Shown here piece by piece: positions 34,348-45,524 of a stretch of DNA of 64,000 bases. The notes beneath the pieces were generated by a model. The model had not been told where the DNA came from and did not search any database. It saw only the letters and a list, made by a program, of their open reading frames with translations. Source of the DNA: Litchfieldia salsa (GTDB lineage: Bacteria > Bacillota > Bacilli > Bacillales > Bacillaceae_L); the NCBI RefSeq assembly GCF_900104555.1, contig NZ_FNJU01000001.1, forward strand, positions 310,001-374,000. The letters run 5' to 3'. The position numbers and the translations under genes were made by a program. Each line of letters starts with the position of its first letter. Within the stretch, counting starts at the first letter, position 1.

Positions 34348-34992
34348 ATGTCTCAACCTTCAATTGGAGTCGATACGATGGAAAAGAAAACACAGCAATC
34401 AGCCTATCAAAAATCATATGAATATATCCGAGATCAAATCTTAAATGGTGAACTTGAACGAGGGACAAAATTAATTGAAGAAAAACTCGCAGAAGAAATT
34501 GGAGTAAGTCGAACTCCCATTCGCGAAGCAATCCGTAAGCTTGAACAAGAAGGCCTTGTTCAACAAAAAAGAGTCGTAAATCCAACAGAAACAGAGTTGC
34601 GTAATTATTTTCAAGTTAGAATTCTGCTTGAAGGATTTGCAGCACGGTCCGCCGCTACCTATATGAACGAAGAAGACTTAAGCAAATTAAAGGAATGTGT
34701 TCATATCGGACGAACTGGCACACCTGAGGAAATTATGGAGGCCAATGAAAAGTTTCATGACTTAATTGTCCGATCTACCAATAACCCTGTCATGGTCGAC
34801 ACGATTGAACGAATGCAATCAATTATTTACTTATTCCGTAAAACCGTTGTTTATCATAAACGACCGTTTCTAATTGATGAGCATCAGGATATTTATGAAG
34901 CCATTCTCTCACGCCAACCAGATGAGGCCGAAAAGCTGATGAAGGAACATATACAAGCTGACCTGGACTTTTGCTTGCATGTGATGAAGTAG
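34348..34992 (+). CDS. GntR-family regulator (FCD domain)
   Basis: The 214-residue protein has a winged HTH (residues about 15-78; EKLAEEIGVSRTPIREAIRKLEQEGLV) and a C-terminal all-helical FCD domain. The FCD metal/ligand signatures are NEKFHDLIV near 131 and DEHQDIYEAI and MKEHIQADL near the end. Divergent from the tetronate operon, it is its likely effector-responsive repressor. GAGGA precedes ATG 34348; an in-frame ATG at 34378 would also leave the domain intact. Confidence 0.85.
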   Translation: MSQPSIGVDTMEKKTQQSAYQKSYEYIRDQILNGELERGTKLIEEKLAEEIGVSRTPIREAIRKLEQEGLVQQKRVVNPTETELRNYFQVRILLEGFAARSAATYMNEEDLSKLKECVHIGRTGTPEEIMEANEKFHDLIVRSTNNPVMVDTIERMQSIIYLFRKTVVYHKRPFLIDEHQDIYEAILSRQPDEAEKLMKEHIQADLDFCLHVMK

Positions 34993-35053
34993 TGATTATA
35001 CTAAATAACAAAAAAGATTTAATGAGACTTCTTTCAAACCACTTTTTAGCCAT

Positions 35054-35092
35054 AAAAAAACTGCACCTTATTGTTAGAATAAGGTGCAGTTC
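35054..35092 (-). terminator. Terminator of the GH43 pair
   Basis: ACTGCACCTTATT and AATAAGGTGCAGT pair, and the minus strand continues with seven T residues. It is 25 bases beyond the GH43 stop; the palindrome could also end the plus-strand GntR gene. Confidence 0.85.
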
Positions 35093-35116
35093 ACTTTAGG
35101 TTATTCTATATAATCG

Positions 35117-36115
<999 letters not shown>

Positions 36116-36133
36116 CTATAAAAAACCTTGAAA

Positions 36134-37108
36134 CTAGTTTTTCACAGGTTTTCCATCTGCTACTGGAACACCGAATACAGGGTAACCATGATCATCCCAA
36201 GTAAGGATTTGAGCTCTAGTATGACGGTTTGGGTCATAAAGAGGGTCACCTTCTATTTCCTTATAGTTTCTTGCATGATAGATAAACACATCATGTTCTC
36301 CATCTTCAGAAACAGTAAAACTATTATGTCCTGGTCCATATTGACCATTTTCTTCATTTGTAGTAAATACTGGTTCTGGGTGTTTTTCCCATGACTTAGG
36401 ATCTAATAAATCACTATTTTCATCAGCTATCAAAAGTCCCATACAATAGTGATGATCAGTTGCACTTGCAGAGAAACTAATGAAAACCTTTCCATTCTTT
36501 TTCAAAACGGCAGGACCTTCATTTACTAAGAAACCAATTCTCTCCCAATCGTATTCAGGAGTCGTGATCATCACTTGTTCACCTTTTATAGTCCATGGAT
36601 TTTCCATTTCAGCAATATAGATATTTGAATTCCCCTCAATATCAGGATCTTTTTGAGGCCAAACTAAATAATGTACACCGTTATGCTCAAATTGTGTAGC
36701 ATCAAGAGCAAAGGATTCCCATTTTGTTTTAATTTGTCCCTTTTCTACCCATTCTCCCTCAAGTGGATTTTCTGAAGCGTTTTCAAGTACAAACATACGA
36801 TGGTCGAATAATCCATTATTCGTTTCTGTTGTTCTAGCAGCAGCATAATAGATATACCATTTACCCTTTATGAAATGAATTTCAGGTGCCCAAATATTTG
36901 CACTCATGGGCCCAGTTTCATATTTTCTCCATGCAACGACTGGTGTTGCATCATTTAGACCTTCAATCGTTTTTGATCTTCTCACTTCAATAAGGTCATA
37001 CTTTGGTACAGACGCAGTGAAATAATAATAACCGTCTGTATGCTTATATACCCATGGATCTGCACGTTGTTCTACTATTGGATTTACATATTCTATTAGT
37101 TTACTCAT
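36134..37108 (-). CDS. GH43 arabinofuranosidase/xylosidase-like enzyme
   Basis: The 324-residue GH43 enzyme has base Asp in RADPWVYKH near residue 15, the Asp in ALDATQFEH near 135, and Glu in NEGPAVL near 198. The YGPGHNSF segment fits GH43 enzymes that remove terminal arabinose or xylose. There is no signal peptide. I choose ATG 37108, seven bases after AAGGAGA; the ATG at 37114 touches that site. With the neighbouring arabinanase and the GH51 gene it indicates use of arabinan or arabinoxylan. Confidence 0.83.
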   Translation of the reverse strand: MSKLIEYVNPIVEQRADPWVYKHTDGYYYFTASVPKYDLIEVRRSKTIEGLNDATPVVAWRKYETGPMSANIWAPEIHFIKGKWYIYYAAARTTETNNGLFDHRMFVLENASENPLEGEWVEKGQIKTKWESFALDATQFEHNGVHYLVWPQKDPDIEGNSNIYIAEMENPWTIKGEQVMITTPEYDWERIGFLVNEGPAVLKKNGKVFISFSASATDHHYCMGLLIADENSDLLDPKSWEKHPEPVFTTNEENGQYGPGHNSFTVSEDGEHDVFIYHARNYKEIEGDPLYDPNRHTRAQILTWDDHGYPVFGVPVADGKPVKN

Positions 37109-37309
37109 ATACATTCTCCTTATTTAAAAATAGATTAAATGCCTATGATTAATTTTAACATTAACTACTTTATAATCCAATTAATAATTTTGTTACATAT
37201 CAAAAAATTCAAAGATTGATTATCTTTAGAACTTATTTTAACTCTAGCAAAACAGAACTATTTTGTGTTGGTGTCTTCTGTTTCCTCCCAACAAAAGTTT
37301 TTTTATAAA

Positions 37310-37527
37310 AGGCTCTTTTCCTATGTTGCTATTTGACTAGGTTAGTTGATTTACACTCCAGGTATGTGCTTTCCGCGGGGCAGGTGATGAGCCTCCTCAG
37401 AGCAAAGCTCCTGCGGGTTCTCATCCTTCCTGCGCATCCCGCAGGAGTCACATACCTTCAGTTCCAATCACCGAGCTCTACCACATTAAATAAGTCTTTA
37501 AACAATAATCTCTTAGAAAAGAAGCCC
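37310..37527 (+). repeat. MITE-like element (copy D, diverged)
   Basis: Ends AGGCTCTTTTC and AGAAAAGAAGCC are imperfect inverted repeats that resemble the AGGCTGTTTTC ends of copies E and F. The central hairpin runs from AGGTATGTGCTTTCCGCGG at 37360 to CAGGAGTCACATACCT at 37457 and shares the CCGCGGGGCAGG variant with copy A. The rest of the 37109-37595 gap is AT-rich DNA without a clear site. Confidence 0.6.
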
Positions 37528-37595
37528 AGGACCATCCCCGCGCTTCTCTATTAGATATTATAATCGACGATCGGTCAGACAAAAATAAAGGATGT

Positions 37596-38702
37596 TCATA
37601 CCTTAATTTTACGACCCTTCCAACTTACAGAGTGGAAAATATTCACCCTGATGAAGGAATATAGATAGATCCCGACGAAAAACAAAAACAGTATCGGATA
37701 AAAGGGGAAAACCGCCCATCTGAAATTGCCGACTCTGCTAGCAAACCATGCTGTTTGAATCGTATATAAGATATACAAGATTCCACTGAACAACATTGCG
37801 GCAGGGTTCCATTCTGTAATGGAAGAGATCAATGCTCCCGAAGCAATGAAACTGCCGGAAATCCAGAGGATCACCATCAGCATGACAACAGAATGAGTTG
37901 ACTTGGAACCGACAGCAAAACTTTTACACCAACCCTCGATCAGACTTCCCACGCCTTCTGGGTACATGCGCAGTGATATAATTCCTTTACCGCCAAGGCA
38001 GTGAACAGGGAGATCTTGTTCAAGAAATGCCTCGCCAAGTGCCAGATCATCCATGATGGCTCCCTCGATTTTTTGATGCCCTCCAGACAAAAAGTAATCA
38101 TCTCGATTACATAGTATGCATGGACCGAACGAACCAGCGGTCTTAAACCACGATCCCCATATCGTAAATAGATTCATCCCTACCACGACGATGATGTTGA
38201 ATACAACGGAAATGTGTTCATACAAGCGCTCAACTGTATGAAAAGGCTGTAATGCTGTAATACCTTTTGCTCCCTTTCTCTGATAGAAATGAAGCAGATT
38301 GCTTAACCCATCCACACTGGTGAATCTTGTATCTGCATCTAAAAATAATAACCAGCTCCCTTTGGCCTGTTCGGCACCATGCCAGCAGGCTGATGATTTT
38401 CCTGCCCCTGTATTCTGCAGAACCTTTGCACCATAGCTTCGCGCGACAGCCGTAGTATTGTCGGATGAATCGTCATCAACAACCAGAATTTCAAATTGGC
38501 TGAAACTCTGCTCCTGCAATGATTGCAATAACGGTGTGATCCTGCCTTCTTCATTCCTAGCTGGAATAATGATGGACAGAAACGGAAGAGCCACCTTAGG
38601 TCTGGAGGAGAAAACAGGAATCGGCAAAGACCAGAACATGATGAAGCCAATCACAACTGCCACAAATCCAATCGCGAGATTAATCACTTCTAAAGCAGTC
38701 AT
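37596..38702 (-). CDS. crtQ: GT2 glycosyltransferase, CrtQ-like
   Basis: The 368-residue membrane-bound family 2 glycosyltransferase resembles S. aureus CrtQ, which glucosylates 4,4'-diaponeurosporenoate. An N-terminal membrane segment (about 7-26) precedes the GT-A domain with SIIIPARNEEGRI, VVDDDSSDN, FLDADTRF and the acceptor-side MDDLALGEA near 220. WCKSFAVGS near 255 corresponds to the family's catalytic-region motif. Two or three membrane segments end the protein. It is the last gene of the crtP-aldH-crtN-crtQ block. Confidence 0.85.
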   Translation of the reverse strand: MTALEVINLAIGFVAVVIGFIMFWSLPIPVFSSRPKVALPFLSIIIPARNEEGRITPLLQSLQEQSFSQFEILVVDDDSSDNTTAVARSYGAKVLQNTGAGKSSACWHGAEQAKGSWLLFLDADTRFTSVDGLSNLLHFYQRKGAKGITALQPFHTVERLYEHISVVFNIIVVVGMNLFTIWGSWFKTAGSFGPCILCNRDDYFLSGGHQKIEGAIMDDLALGEAFLEQDLPVHCLGGKGIISLRMYPEGVGSLIEGWCKSFAVGSKSTHSVVMLMVILWISGSFIASGALISSITEWNPAAMLFSGILYILYTIQTAWFASRVGNFRWAVFPFYPILFLFFVGIYLYSFIRVNIFHSVSWKGRKIKV

Positions 38703-38769
38703 AGTACCTGCCTCCTTCCGTTGCGTGTAAACACATAGCTTTTATCTTTATAATCCTTAAAAAAAGTCT

Positions 38770-40299
38770 TCATTTTACTGAGTAATCAAACAAATTGCCT
38801 GTATCGTCTTGTATCAGTTCCTGTGCGGTAATTCTGGCTGATAATAGCACGATTGGGACACCAGCGCCGGGATGTGTACTGCTTCCGGTAAAGTACAAAT
38901 TTTCACAATGGCTCGCCTTGCTTTGCGGACGATAGTGATTGCTTTGTTTCAAAATTGGCTGCAAACCAAATGTGGCACCATTATAGGCATTGAATTTCGA
39001 GCTAAAATCTAAGGGTGTTGTATGCGTTTCGGTAACAATCTCCTCATCAATGTTTTCAAAACCACGAATTTTCTTTAATTCATTTAAAATGTAGCTGCGA
39101 TAATAAGAAATGGTTTCCTCGTCCCATTCATAGTTTGCTGTCGCTATATCCGACACGGGCATCAAAATATACAATCCATCCTTTCCCTCAGGCGCAAGGG
39201 AAGGATCCATTTTTGAAGCGATATATACATAAAAAGAGGCATTCGTCAGTTTCTTCCCATCAAAAATGTCTTTAAGATTCTGATCAAGGTTTTCGTTGAA
39301 AATAAAATTATGTACATGGTCTATTTCTTCATATTTCCGGTCCATACCGAGATATAACAGAAAACATGAACAAGAGTATTTCATACTGTCGATTTTCTTA
39401 TCGGTATATTTCCCTTTGGCAGTTTCGTCTTTTACTAAGTGCTTCATCGCATATGGAAAATCTGCATTACAAACCACATAATCCGAAGAGATTTTCTGTC
39501 CATCCACAACAATCCCTTCCGCTTTGCGATTGTCAATGCTGATCTCCTGCACATCCTTCCCATAGTGAATGGTTCCTCCAAGTTCCGTGAAGAGCCTCTC
39601 CATCGCCAAAGCCATCGTATACATTCCACCTTTTATAAACCATACTCCATATAAAAATTGAATCATAGGAATCATGGTGTAAAAAGAAGGACTGTTAAGA
39701 GGGGAAATACCTATGTATAACGTTTGAAAACTGATTAATTGTTTGAGCCTTTCATTCTTAATATATTTTCCGATAAACTTATCTGCCGTGTCGTAAGGTT
39801 TCAGTTTCAATGCTTTCTTCAACATCGGGAGGTTATAAAAATCTTTCCTTTTTCGAAAAGGTCTTTGAAGAATGTGATGCTTTGCAATGACAAATCGTTT
39901 GTAAATCTCATGCAGATATTGAAAAAAACCTGCCGTGTCCTCTTCGCTAATTGATTCAATCGTCTTAGTCAATTTGGTAAGGTCAGAGGAGATATCAAAA
40001 GGCTTGTCGGGAATATCACTGAAATAAGCCCGGTAAATGGGGTCCAGTTTTTCCATTGGAATGTAATCATCAGGATCGCGGCCGCATAGTTCAAATAATT
40101 CCCGATACAATTCTGGCATCATAACGATGCTGGGCCCCAAATCAAATCTGTACCCCCCATCGAGTTCAATACGATTCATTTTGCCTCCAGGTGTTAAACC
40201 TTTTTCATAGATTTCTACCTGATAGCCCGCATGCTGCAGTCTTATGGCACTGGCAAGCCCTGCAACACCCGCCCCAACGACAATCACCTTCTTCTTCAT
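38770..40299 (-). CDS. crtN: CrtN-like diapophytoene desaturase
   Basis: The 509-residue FAD enzyme closely resembles S. aureus CrtN as remembered: VVGAGVAGLASA (residues 6-17), YRFDLGPSIVMMP, KRKDFYNL, LISFQTLYIGI, FIKGGMYTMA, and the C-terminal GSSTHPGAGVPIVLLSA. It would introduce the double bonds that convert 4,4'-diapophytoene to 4,4'-diaponeurosporene or lycopene. I use ATG 40299 after GCGAGGGAATTTAC; an upstream in-frame start at 40374 adds 25 unrelated residues. It is one of four CrtN-family genes here. Confidence 0.87.
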   Translation of the reverse strand: MKKKVIVVGAGVAGLASAIRLQHAGYQVEIYEKGLTPGGKMNRIELDGGYRFDLGPSIVMMPELYRELFELCGRDPDDYIPMEKLDPIYRAYFSDIPDKPFDISSDLTKLTKTIESISEEDTAGFFQYLHEIYKRFVIAKHHILQRPFRKRKDFYNLPMLKKALKLKPYDTADKFIGKYIKNERLKQLISFQTLYIGISPLNSPSFYTMIPMIQFLYGVWFIKGGMYTMALAMERLFTELGGTIHYGKDVQEISIDNRKAEGIVVDGQKISSDYVVCNADFPYAMKHLVKDETAKGKYTDKKIDSMKYSCSCFLLYLGMDRKYEEIDHVHNFIFNENLDQNLKDIFDGKKLTNASFYVYIASKMDPSLAPEGKDGLYILMPVSDIATANYEWDEETISYYRSYILNELKKIRGFENIDEEIVTETHTTPLDFSSKFNAYNGATFGLQPILKQSNHYRPQSKASHCENLYFTGSSTHPGAGVPIVLLSARITAQELIQDDTGNLFDYSVK

Positions 40300-40419
40300 G
40301 TAAATTCCCTCGCTTCCAAAAAATATTCTACGTTGACATAATTCCCCGGAATTTTCCCAGAGGAAGTAAAACAATCATGATTCCTTATAAAAAGGCACAA
40401 CCCGTGTTCAATACTCCTA

Positions 40420-41817
40420 TTACAGCAGCCACTTTCTTAACTTTTTCAATGCTTGCATATTTCGGTCAGAATACGGCGGAAATTTACCTTGAAAACGCAG
40501 ATAATGATACGTTTTGTACTCTGTTTTTTCATAACTAAAAGCTAGAAAACCAGATTTGCCGTGATAAGCACCGTATCCGCTTCTTCCAACTCCTCCAAAA
40601 GCGATATGGGGGCTTGCGGCATGGTGGATCACTTGATTGACACTGATGGTTGGTGAACGCATATGGTCCTTGAACTGTTGAATTTGATGCTCATCTTTAC
40701 TGAATATATAACCCGTAAGTGTATCGCGCTGAAGCCTGCCACTGGCTAATAACGTTTTTAAGTCTGTATAGGGAATGACCGGAAGTACCGGACCGAAAAT
40801 TTCTTCTTCCAGAATCGGACTTCCCGGTTTGATATCAGTTACCACGGTTGGGCTGATGAACCGATCGTTTCGATCATGCTCACCTCCAAGCCGGACATTC
40901 CCCTGCCCGATAAACTCAACCATCTTTTGAAAATGAGCATCGGTACAGATTCTGCCATAATCCCTACTTGCCTGTGGTCGATCTCCGTAGAAAGCGGAAA
41001 TCGAAGCAGAAATTTCATTCAGCGCTTTTTCATAAATGGAATGATGGACAAAAAGGGTATCTGGTGCAATACAGGTTTGTCCAGCATTAAGAAATTTACC
41101 CCAGACAATTTCCCTAATGGCGCCTTTTGAATAGCCTGTTTCATCCATCATACATGGGTTTTTCCCGCCGAGTTCCAGTATCACCGGTGTTAGCTGTTTC
41201 GCTGCTTGCTCTGCCACGACTTTCCCAATCTTTCCACTGCCTGTAAAAAAAATCAGGTCAAAAGGGGCTGAAGTCAACAGACTTGCGGTTTGGCCATCTC
41301 CTGTCACAACATGTAATTGTTCGAGTGAAAATGCGTGATTGATGATTTTTTTTAGCAGTTCAGCCGTTGCTGGTGCATGTTCAGATGGTTTAATTACGCA
41401 CCGGTTTCCGGCGGCAATTGCACCAATGGCAGGCATCAAGGAAAGCTGAACCGGATAATTCCACGAACCGATGATGAGTATACTCCCATAAGGATGCCTC
41501 ACTTTTTTGAGTGCTTCCACATATCCCAATTTAAGGTGACGGGACCGGACAGGCCGGTTCCATTTTACTAGATGCTTGCATACATACTCGATTTCATTCA
41601 ATAGAATAGCGATTTCAGATGAATAGGATTCGAATGCAGGTTTTCCCAAATCTGAATGAAGGGCCTCGATCAATGCTGCTTCGTGCTCCAAAAGAATGGT
41701 TTTCAGCTTCAAAAGCTGTTTTTTACGCGCTTCAAGTGAAGGCCTTCCCGTGGACAAAAGTTCCTCCCTCTGTATTACCGGTAATGTCTTAAGGAAATGA
41801 TTGTCGTGATCAGGCAT
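40420..41817 (-). CDS. Carotenoid aldehyde dehydrogenase (AldH-like)
   Basis: The 465-residue class 3-like aldehyde dehydrogenase has [22 protein letters not shown], the general base Glu in ILELGGKNP near residue 207, and the nucleophile Cys in [10 protein letters not shown] near 241. The C-terminal third ends with basic, aromatic residues, as in membrane-associated fatty-aldehyde dehydrogenases. Its overlap by eight bases with crtP supports oxidation of 4,4'-diaponeurosporen-4-al to the acid, the staphyloxanthin-type step. A general fatty-aldehyde role cannot be excluded. Confidence 0.85.
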   Translation of the reverse strand: MPDHDNHFLKTLPVIQREELLSTGRPSLEARKKQLLKLKTILLEHEAALIEALHSDLGKPAFESYSSEIAILLNEIEYVCKHLVKWNRPVRSRHLKLGYVEALKKVRHPYGSILIIGSWNYPVQLSLMPAIGAIAAGNRCVIKPSEHAPATAELLKKIINHAFSLEQLHVVTGDGQTASLLTSAPFDLIFFTGSGKIGKVVAEQAAKQLTPVILELGGKNPCMMDETGYSKGAIREIVWGKFLNAGQTCIAPDTLFVHHSIYEKALNEISASISAFYGDRPQASRDYGRICTDAHFQKMVEFIGQGNVRLGGEHDRNDRFISPTVVTDIKPGSPILEEEIFGPVLPVIPYTDLKTLLASGRLQRDTLTGYIFSKDEHQIQQFKDHMRSPTISVNQVIHHAASPHIAFGGVGRSGYGAYHGKSGFLAFSYEKTEYKTYHYLRFQGKFPPYSDRNMQALKKLRKWLL

Positions 41818-43306
41818 GAGATGAGTCCCTCTGAACGATTTTCTTGCTTACGAGCTGGCCGCTTAAGGTGACCATCGGCATTCCGCCGCCGGGGTTTACG
41901 GTTCCACCGACAAAATATAGATTGTCATAGCGTTCACTTTGTTTCGGATGCTTGAATCCTTTATTTTTCTTGCGGTCTGACACTGTTCCATAAATGGCAC
42001 CCCGGTCAGAGCCGTACATCTGCCTAATATCCTCCGGTGTCCATACATCTTTTGTCACGATATGATCCCGCAAATCATGTAAACCCATTTTTTCTAATTT
42101 GATCAAGACCCGTTCAGCGAATTGTTCATAATCCTGCTTTGTGAAAGGCTTCTGATCCCGAATATAAGGAATATGAGGCAGTACTTTTATATTTTCATGT
42201 CCTGCAGGAGCCTGCGTCGGATCTGTTTTATTGACGTTGACCAAATATATGACCGGATCGTCCGGCAATTCATGACGATGGAAGATCGATTGCATTTGCT
42301 CTTTTATATTTTCTGCGAAAAAGAAATTATGATGGCGCAGCTGCGGATAGCTCTTTTTCACGCCCAAATGCATCACAAGACCGGAGCTTGCAGGTTCGAA
42401 TTTCTTCTTTAATTTTTTCACAAAATGGCTATCTTCCTCCAGTAATCGTTCGTAAACCGGGATAACTTCCATATTGGAAACATAATAATCTGCTGTTAGC
42501 TTTGTTCCGTCTTCCAAAACGGCTCCTGTGATTTGGCCGTTCTTTTTTTCAAGCTTGACAATCTTTCTGCCCAGGTGGAAGTGAACACCCACTTCGTTAG
42601 CAAGCTTCACAAGTCCTTCCGACAGTTTATGCAAACCACCGGGTACATACCAGACACCTTGGTCATGCTGCATGTAGATCATCATGTTCAAGACAGCCGG
42701 TGCATCGTAAGGGGACGAACCCACGTACTTAATAAAATAGGAAAGCATATCACGGAACTGGTCATTACTTATCCGTTTATCAATGGCTCCATGAACGGTA
42801 GAAAACAAATCAAAGTTCTTTAAAGCAGTGAAAAGGCCCGTATGTTTCATGATTTCTCTCGTCTTATCAACGCCATGCTGAAAATAGGTTTTATCCGTCA
42901 TATCATATAGTCTTTTCGAATACTGAAGCAGATTTTGATATTCACTCATATCCTTTTCACTCAAAGATGGGTTCTTTTCTTGCATTTCCTTCAAATCTTC
43001 ATATAAATCTATGATCTTTCCATCAGGGAAAAAGGAGCGCCATTGATGGTCAAGCTTTTCAATCGGGACATAGTCCTTCATGGATTTTCCACTAGCAGCA
43101 AATAACTTTTCAAAGATCTGGGGCATCGTCAGGATAGATGGGCCCAAATCAAAACCGAAACCATCCTGTTCTAGTCGGTTCAGCTTTCCTCCAATATGAT
43201 CATTTTTTTCATATAAGGAGACATCGTATCCGGCCTGCGCAAGTGAAATCGCAGCCGACAGTCCACCGAGTCCGCCTCCGATAACTAGTACGTTTTTATT
43301 TTTCAC
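41810..43306 (-). CDS. crtP: CrtP-like diaponeurosporene oxidase
   Basis: The 498-residue FAD enzyme aligns strongly with S. aureus CrtP as I recall it: [73 protein letters not shown], and [14 protein letters not shown]. It oxidises the terminal methyl of 4,4'-diaponeurosporene to the aldehyde. I use GTG 43306, after AAGGAG with an 11-base gap; TTG 43333 is an alternative. It overlaps the AldH gene, which would act on its product. Confidence 0.88.
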   Translation of the reverse strand: MKNKNVLVIGGGLGGLSAAISLAQAGYDVSLYEKNDHIGGKLNRLEQDGFGFDLGPSILTMPQIFEKLFAASGKSMKDYVPIEKLDHQWRSFFPDGKIIDLYEDLKEMQEKNPSLSEKDMSEYQNLLQYSKRLYDMTDKTYFQHGVDKTREIMKHTGLFTALKNFDLFSTVHGAIDKRISNDQFRDMLSYFIKYVGSSPYDAPAVLNMMIYMQHDQGVWYVPGGLHKLSEGLVKLANEVGVHFHLGRKIVKLEKKNGQITGAVLEDGTKLTADYYVSNMEVIPVYERLLEEDSHFVKKLKKKFEPASSGLVMHLGVKKSYPQLRHHNFFFAENIKEQMQSIFHRHELPDDPVIYLVNVNKTDPTQAPAGHENIKVLPHIPYIRDQKPFTKQDYEQFAERVLIKLEKMGLHDLRDHIVTKDVWTPEDIRQMYGSDRGAIYGTVSDRKKNKGFKHPKQSERYDNLYFVGGTVNPGGGMPMVTLSGQLVSKKIVQRDSSHA

Positions 43307-43465
43307 TGTTAATACAACTCCTTCGCAAATCAAAAATGTTGTTCACGCACAGCGTCCATTATGCTCTGTAAACATGAGCAGACAAATAGACGGGGAATTG
43401 ACGATCTCCATCCTGTAGCTCTATGTAAAAACTTTCTATCTAATAATTCGGCCGATAGAAGTTCT

Positions 43466-44353
43466 TCAATTACCATGGGATTCGGCCGTTGCCTTGATTT
43501 TCCAAGCGACAAGCTTCCAAGCCTCTTCTGCTTTTTCTTTTGGGCCTAGATGGGTAAACGCATGTTTACAGTCTCTGAATAGTTCTTCTTGAACGTTTAC
43601 TCCAGATGCTTTTAATTTCTCAGAATAAGATTCGGCTTCTGGCCTGAATGCGTCGTACTCCGCTATCAGAAAAAGGGCAGAAGCTAAGCGGCTACTCACC
43701 TCAGCACGAACTGGGGAAGCGAGAGGATTCTCTGCTTGTCCTTTGTCAGGTACGTAGCACATGTTCAAAAAATGTGCTACTTGAGGATATCGGGCACGCC
43801 ATTTATCCGGTTCCGGTTTATCTGAATAAGGGGTGGCAAAATCCAGCATCGGGCAAGACAGCACTTGGAGCAGCGGCTGATTTTCCCCTTTCTCTTCCAG
43901 ATAGAGACAGAGGGCTGCCGCTATATTCCCCCCTGAACTTTGTCCGCCAACCATCATTTTTTCCGCATCGATATTCAACTCATCAGCTCTACTCTTTATC
44001 CATTGAAAAATATCATAACTCTGTTCAATCGGCTTGGGAAAAGGGTACTCTGGCGCTTTCACATAATCGATATTAACAACTACACATTCAGCCTGATTGG
44101 CCAGGTAGCGGCAATAAGGATCATCCATCTCCTTTTCATGCATGATGAACGCTCCACCATGAAAATTAAGATAAACAGGGAGCTTTTTCTGTCCTGCTTC
44201 CAAGGGATAGTATAAGGAAATGGTAGTAGGTTGAACAGATGTTTCAACGACCATATCTTTTTTCATTTTCACTTTCTGCAAGGAGATCATAGGTGTCTTT
44301 TTTGCTTGATTAGGTAGGAGACGAAGTAATTTTGCAATCATAACAGTGAACAT
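43466..44353 (-). CDS. HSL-family alpha/beta hydrolase in the carotenoid cluster
   Basis: The 295-residue esterase/lipase of the hormone-sensitive lipase group has the oxyanion motif FHGGAFIMH near residue 65, nucleophile in GGQSSGGNIA near 138, Asp in AEYDAFRPEA near 240 and His in KHAFTHLG near 270. The first 20 residues are hydrophobic-basic and may associate with the membrane. It is the first gene of the crtP-aldH-crtN-crtQ block, separated from crtP by 159 bp. No CrtO-type acyltransferase is visible in the cluster, so a role in acyl transfer or removal is possible but unproven. Confidence 0.8.
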   Translation of the reverse strand: MFTVMIAKLLRLLPNQAKKTPMISLQKVKMKKDMVVETSVQPTTISLYYPLEAGQKKLPVYLNFHGGAFIMHEKEMDDPYCRYLANQAECVVVNIDYVKAPEYPFPKPIEQSYDIFQWIKSRADELNIDAEKMMVGGQSSGGNIAAALCLYLEEKGENQPLLQVLSCPMLDFATPYSDKPEPDKWRARYPQVAHFLNMCYVPDKGQAENPLASPVRAEVSSRLASALFLIAEYDAFRPEAESYSEKLKASGVNVQEELFRDCKHAFTHLGPKEKAEEAWKLVAWKIKATAESHGN

Positions 44354-44501
44354 TCGTGTACCCTCACTTTTTTACCATTTTAACTTTAATGAAACACATT
44401 TATACGCCAACAATCACGACTATTATCCAGGAAGTACAAATGGGAATGGCGACACTCCCCCATTGTTTTTGATCGATTATATGGTCTGTCCGCCCAAAAA
44501 A

Positions 44502-45431
44502 TCATTTGATTTCTAATATATGATTCAAAGACTGAGAGAGTGTAATGAACTCTAGATTTATTTTCATTTTTGACATATATTCCACTGCCCCAGGTCCTCC
44601 TAGGTAGAAGTCTGTTTTCTTGCAGGTTCCTGCAAACTGGTCTAACCTGAGCAGGGCATTAGGATCCTCTTCGAACGGAGTCGTGGTGGTTGCTGATAAA
44701 ATGACACGATCTGGGAGGAGCTTCTGCACGGTGTTTTCAATAGACCCTTGGGCGGGCGATGCTCCGATTAACACGGTTTTCCATCCCTTTACCATTGCCT
44801 TCAAAAGAATGAGCATGACCGGAATTTCATGTTTTTCGTATGGAAGACATGCCCCTAATAGGGTTGGCGCTTCTTTTCGAACAATGAAGTTTCTACGAAG
44901 CCCAATCAGAAAATCTCTCAATGCCATACTCGCGCCCGCTTCCTGATACTCCTCCCATTCGCCTGTTTCCCATCGTTTTCCGATCTCAAATAAAAAAGGA
45001 AGGGCGACTGAATGAATAAAATACTCTAGTCCTTTCTCGTGATATGCGCGTTGAAAAATATAGTTCATACCGGCTTCATGACAATTTGCGCCTTCTTTTA
45101 TTAGTTCATTTACATATTCATTGGACGCTTGAGGTAGAGACTTCATTTGTCCATCAGGAGTTACCGGTGTTGGTTCTGGTGTTGGTTCTGGTTTCGTTTC
45201 GATTTTGTTAATGAAAGAGGCAGCCTGCTTCACTGAGTACCCTTGGTCGGTTAAACCTTTTACTGCAAGAATTTTGTTTACATCCTCTTCTGTATAGACT
45301 CTGTATCCATTTTCAAGTCGGTTAGGAATGACAATTTGATACCGTTCCTCCCATTTTCGAATGACAAGCTTGGACAAACCTGTTATTTCAGAAACTTGCT
45401 GAATGAAATATAAAGGTTTTTCTATCTTCAT
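44502..45431 (-). CDS. CarH/LitR-like MerR regulator with cobalamin-type domain
   Basis: The 309-residue protein has a MerR HTH (residues 9-76), a proline-rich linker (PEPTPEPTPVTP, 81-92), a four-helix domain (about 105-185) and a Rossmann-like B12-binding domain (about 188-300). CarH/LitR proteins repress carotenoid genes in the dark by binding adenosylcobalamin. The lower axial His is present (EKHEIP, His201), but the Trp-His pair is W154-E155 and the W-x9-EH motif ends E164-A165. Those two histidines are therefore missing. I use ATG 45431, since family homology begins there. It probably controls the crt genes. Confidence 0.82.
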   Translation of the reverse strand: MKIEKPLYFIQQVSEITGLSKLVIRKWEERYQIVIPNRLENGYRVYTEEDVNKILAVKGLTDQGYSVKQAASFINKIETKPEPTPEPTPVTPDGQMKSLPQASNEYVNELIKEGANCHEAGMNYIFQRAYHEKGLEYFIHSVALPFLFEIGKRWETGEWEEYQEAGASMALRDFLIGLRRNFIVRKEAPTLLGACLPYEKHEIPVMLILLKAMVKGWKTVLIGASPAQGSIENTVQKLLPDRVILSATTTTPFEEDPNALLRLDQFAGTCKKTDFYLGGPGAVEYMSKMKINLEFITLSQSLNHILEIK

Positions 45432-45524
45432 GGTTAACATACCTTTCTTTTCTTTAGAGCATGGGAAAGGATCTTTTACTTGTATAAACCATCCCTTTCG
45501 TTGCACCCGACATCTTGCTTTTTA

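Noticed and set aside
43330-43512. 60-codon minus-strand frame between the esterase and crtP
   Set aside because: It overlaps the esterase end in another frame and has no ribosome site or recognisable features.
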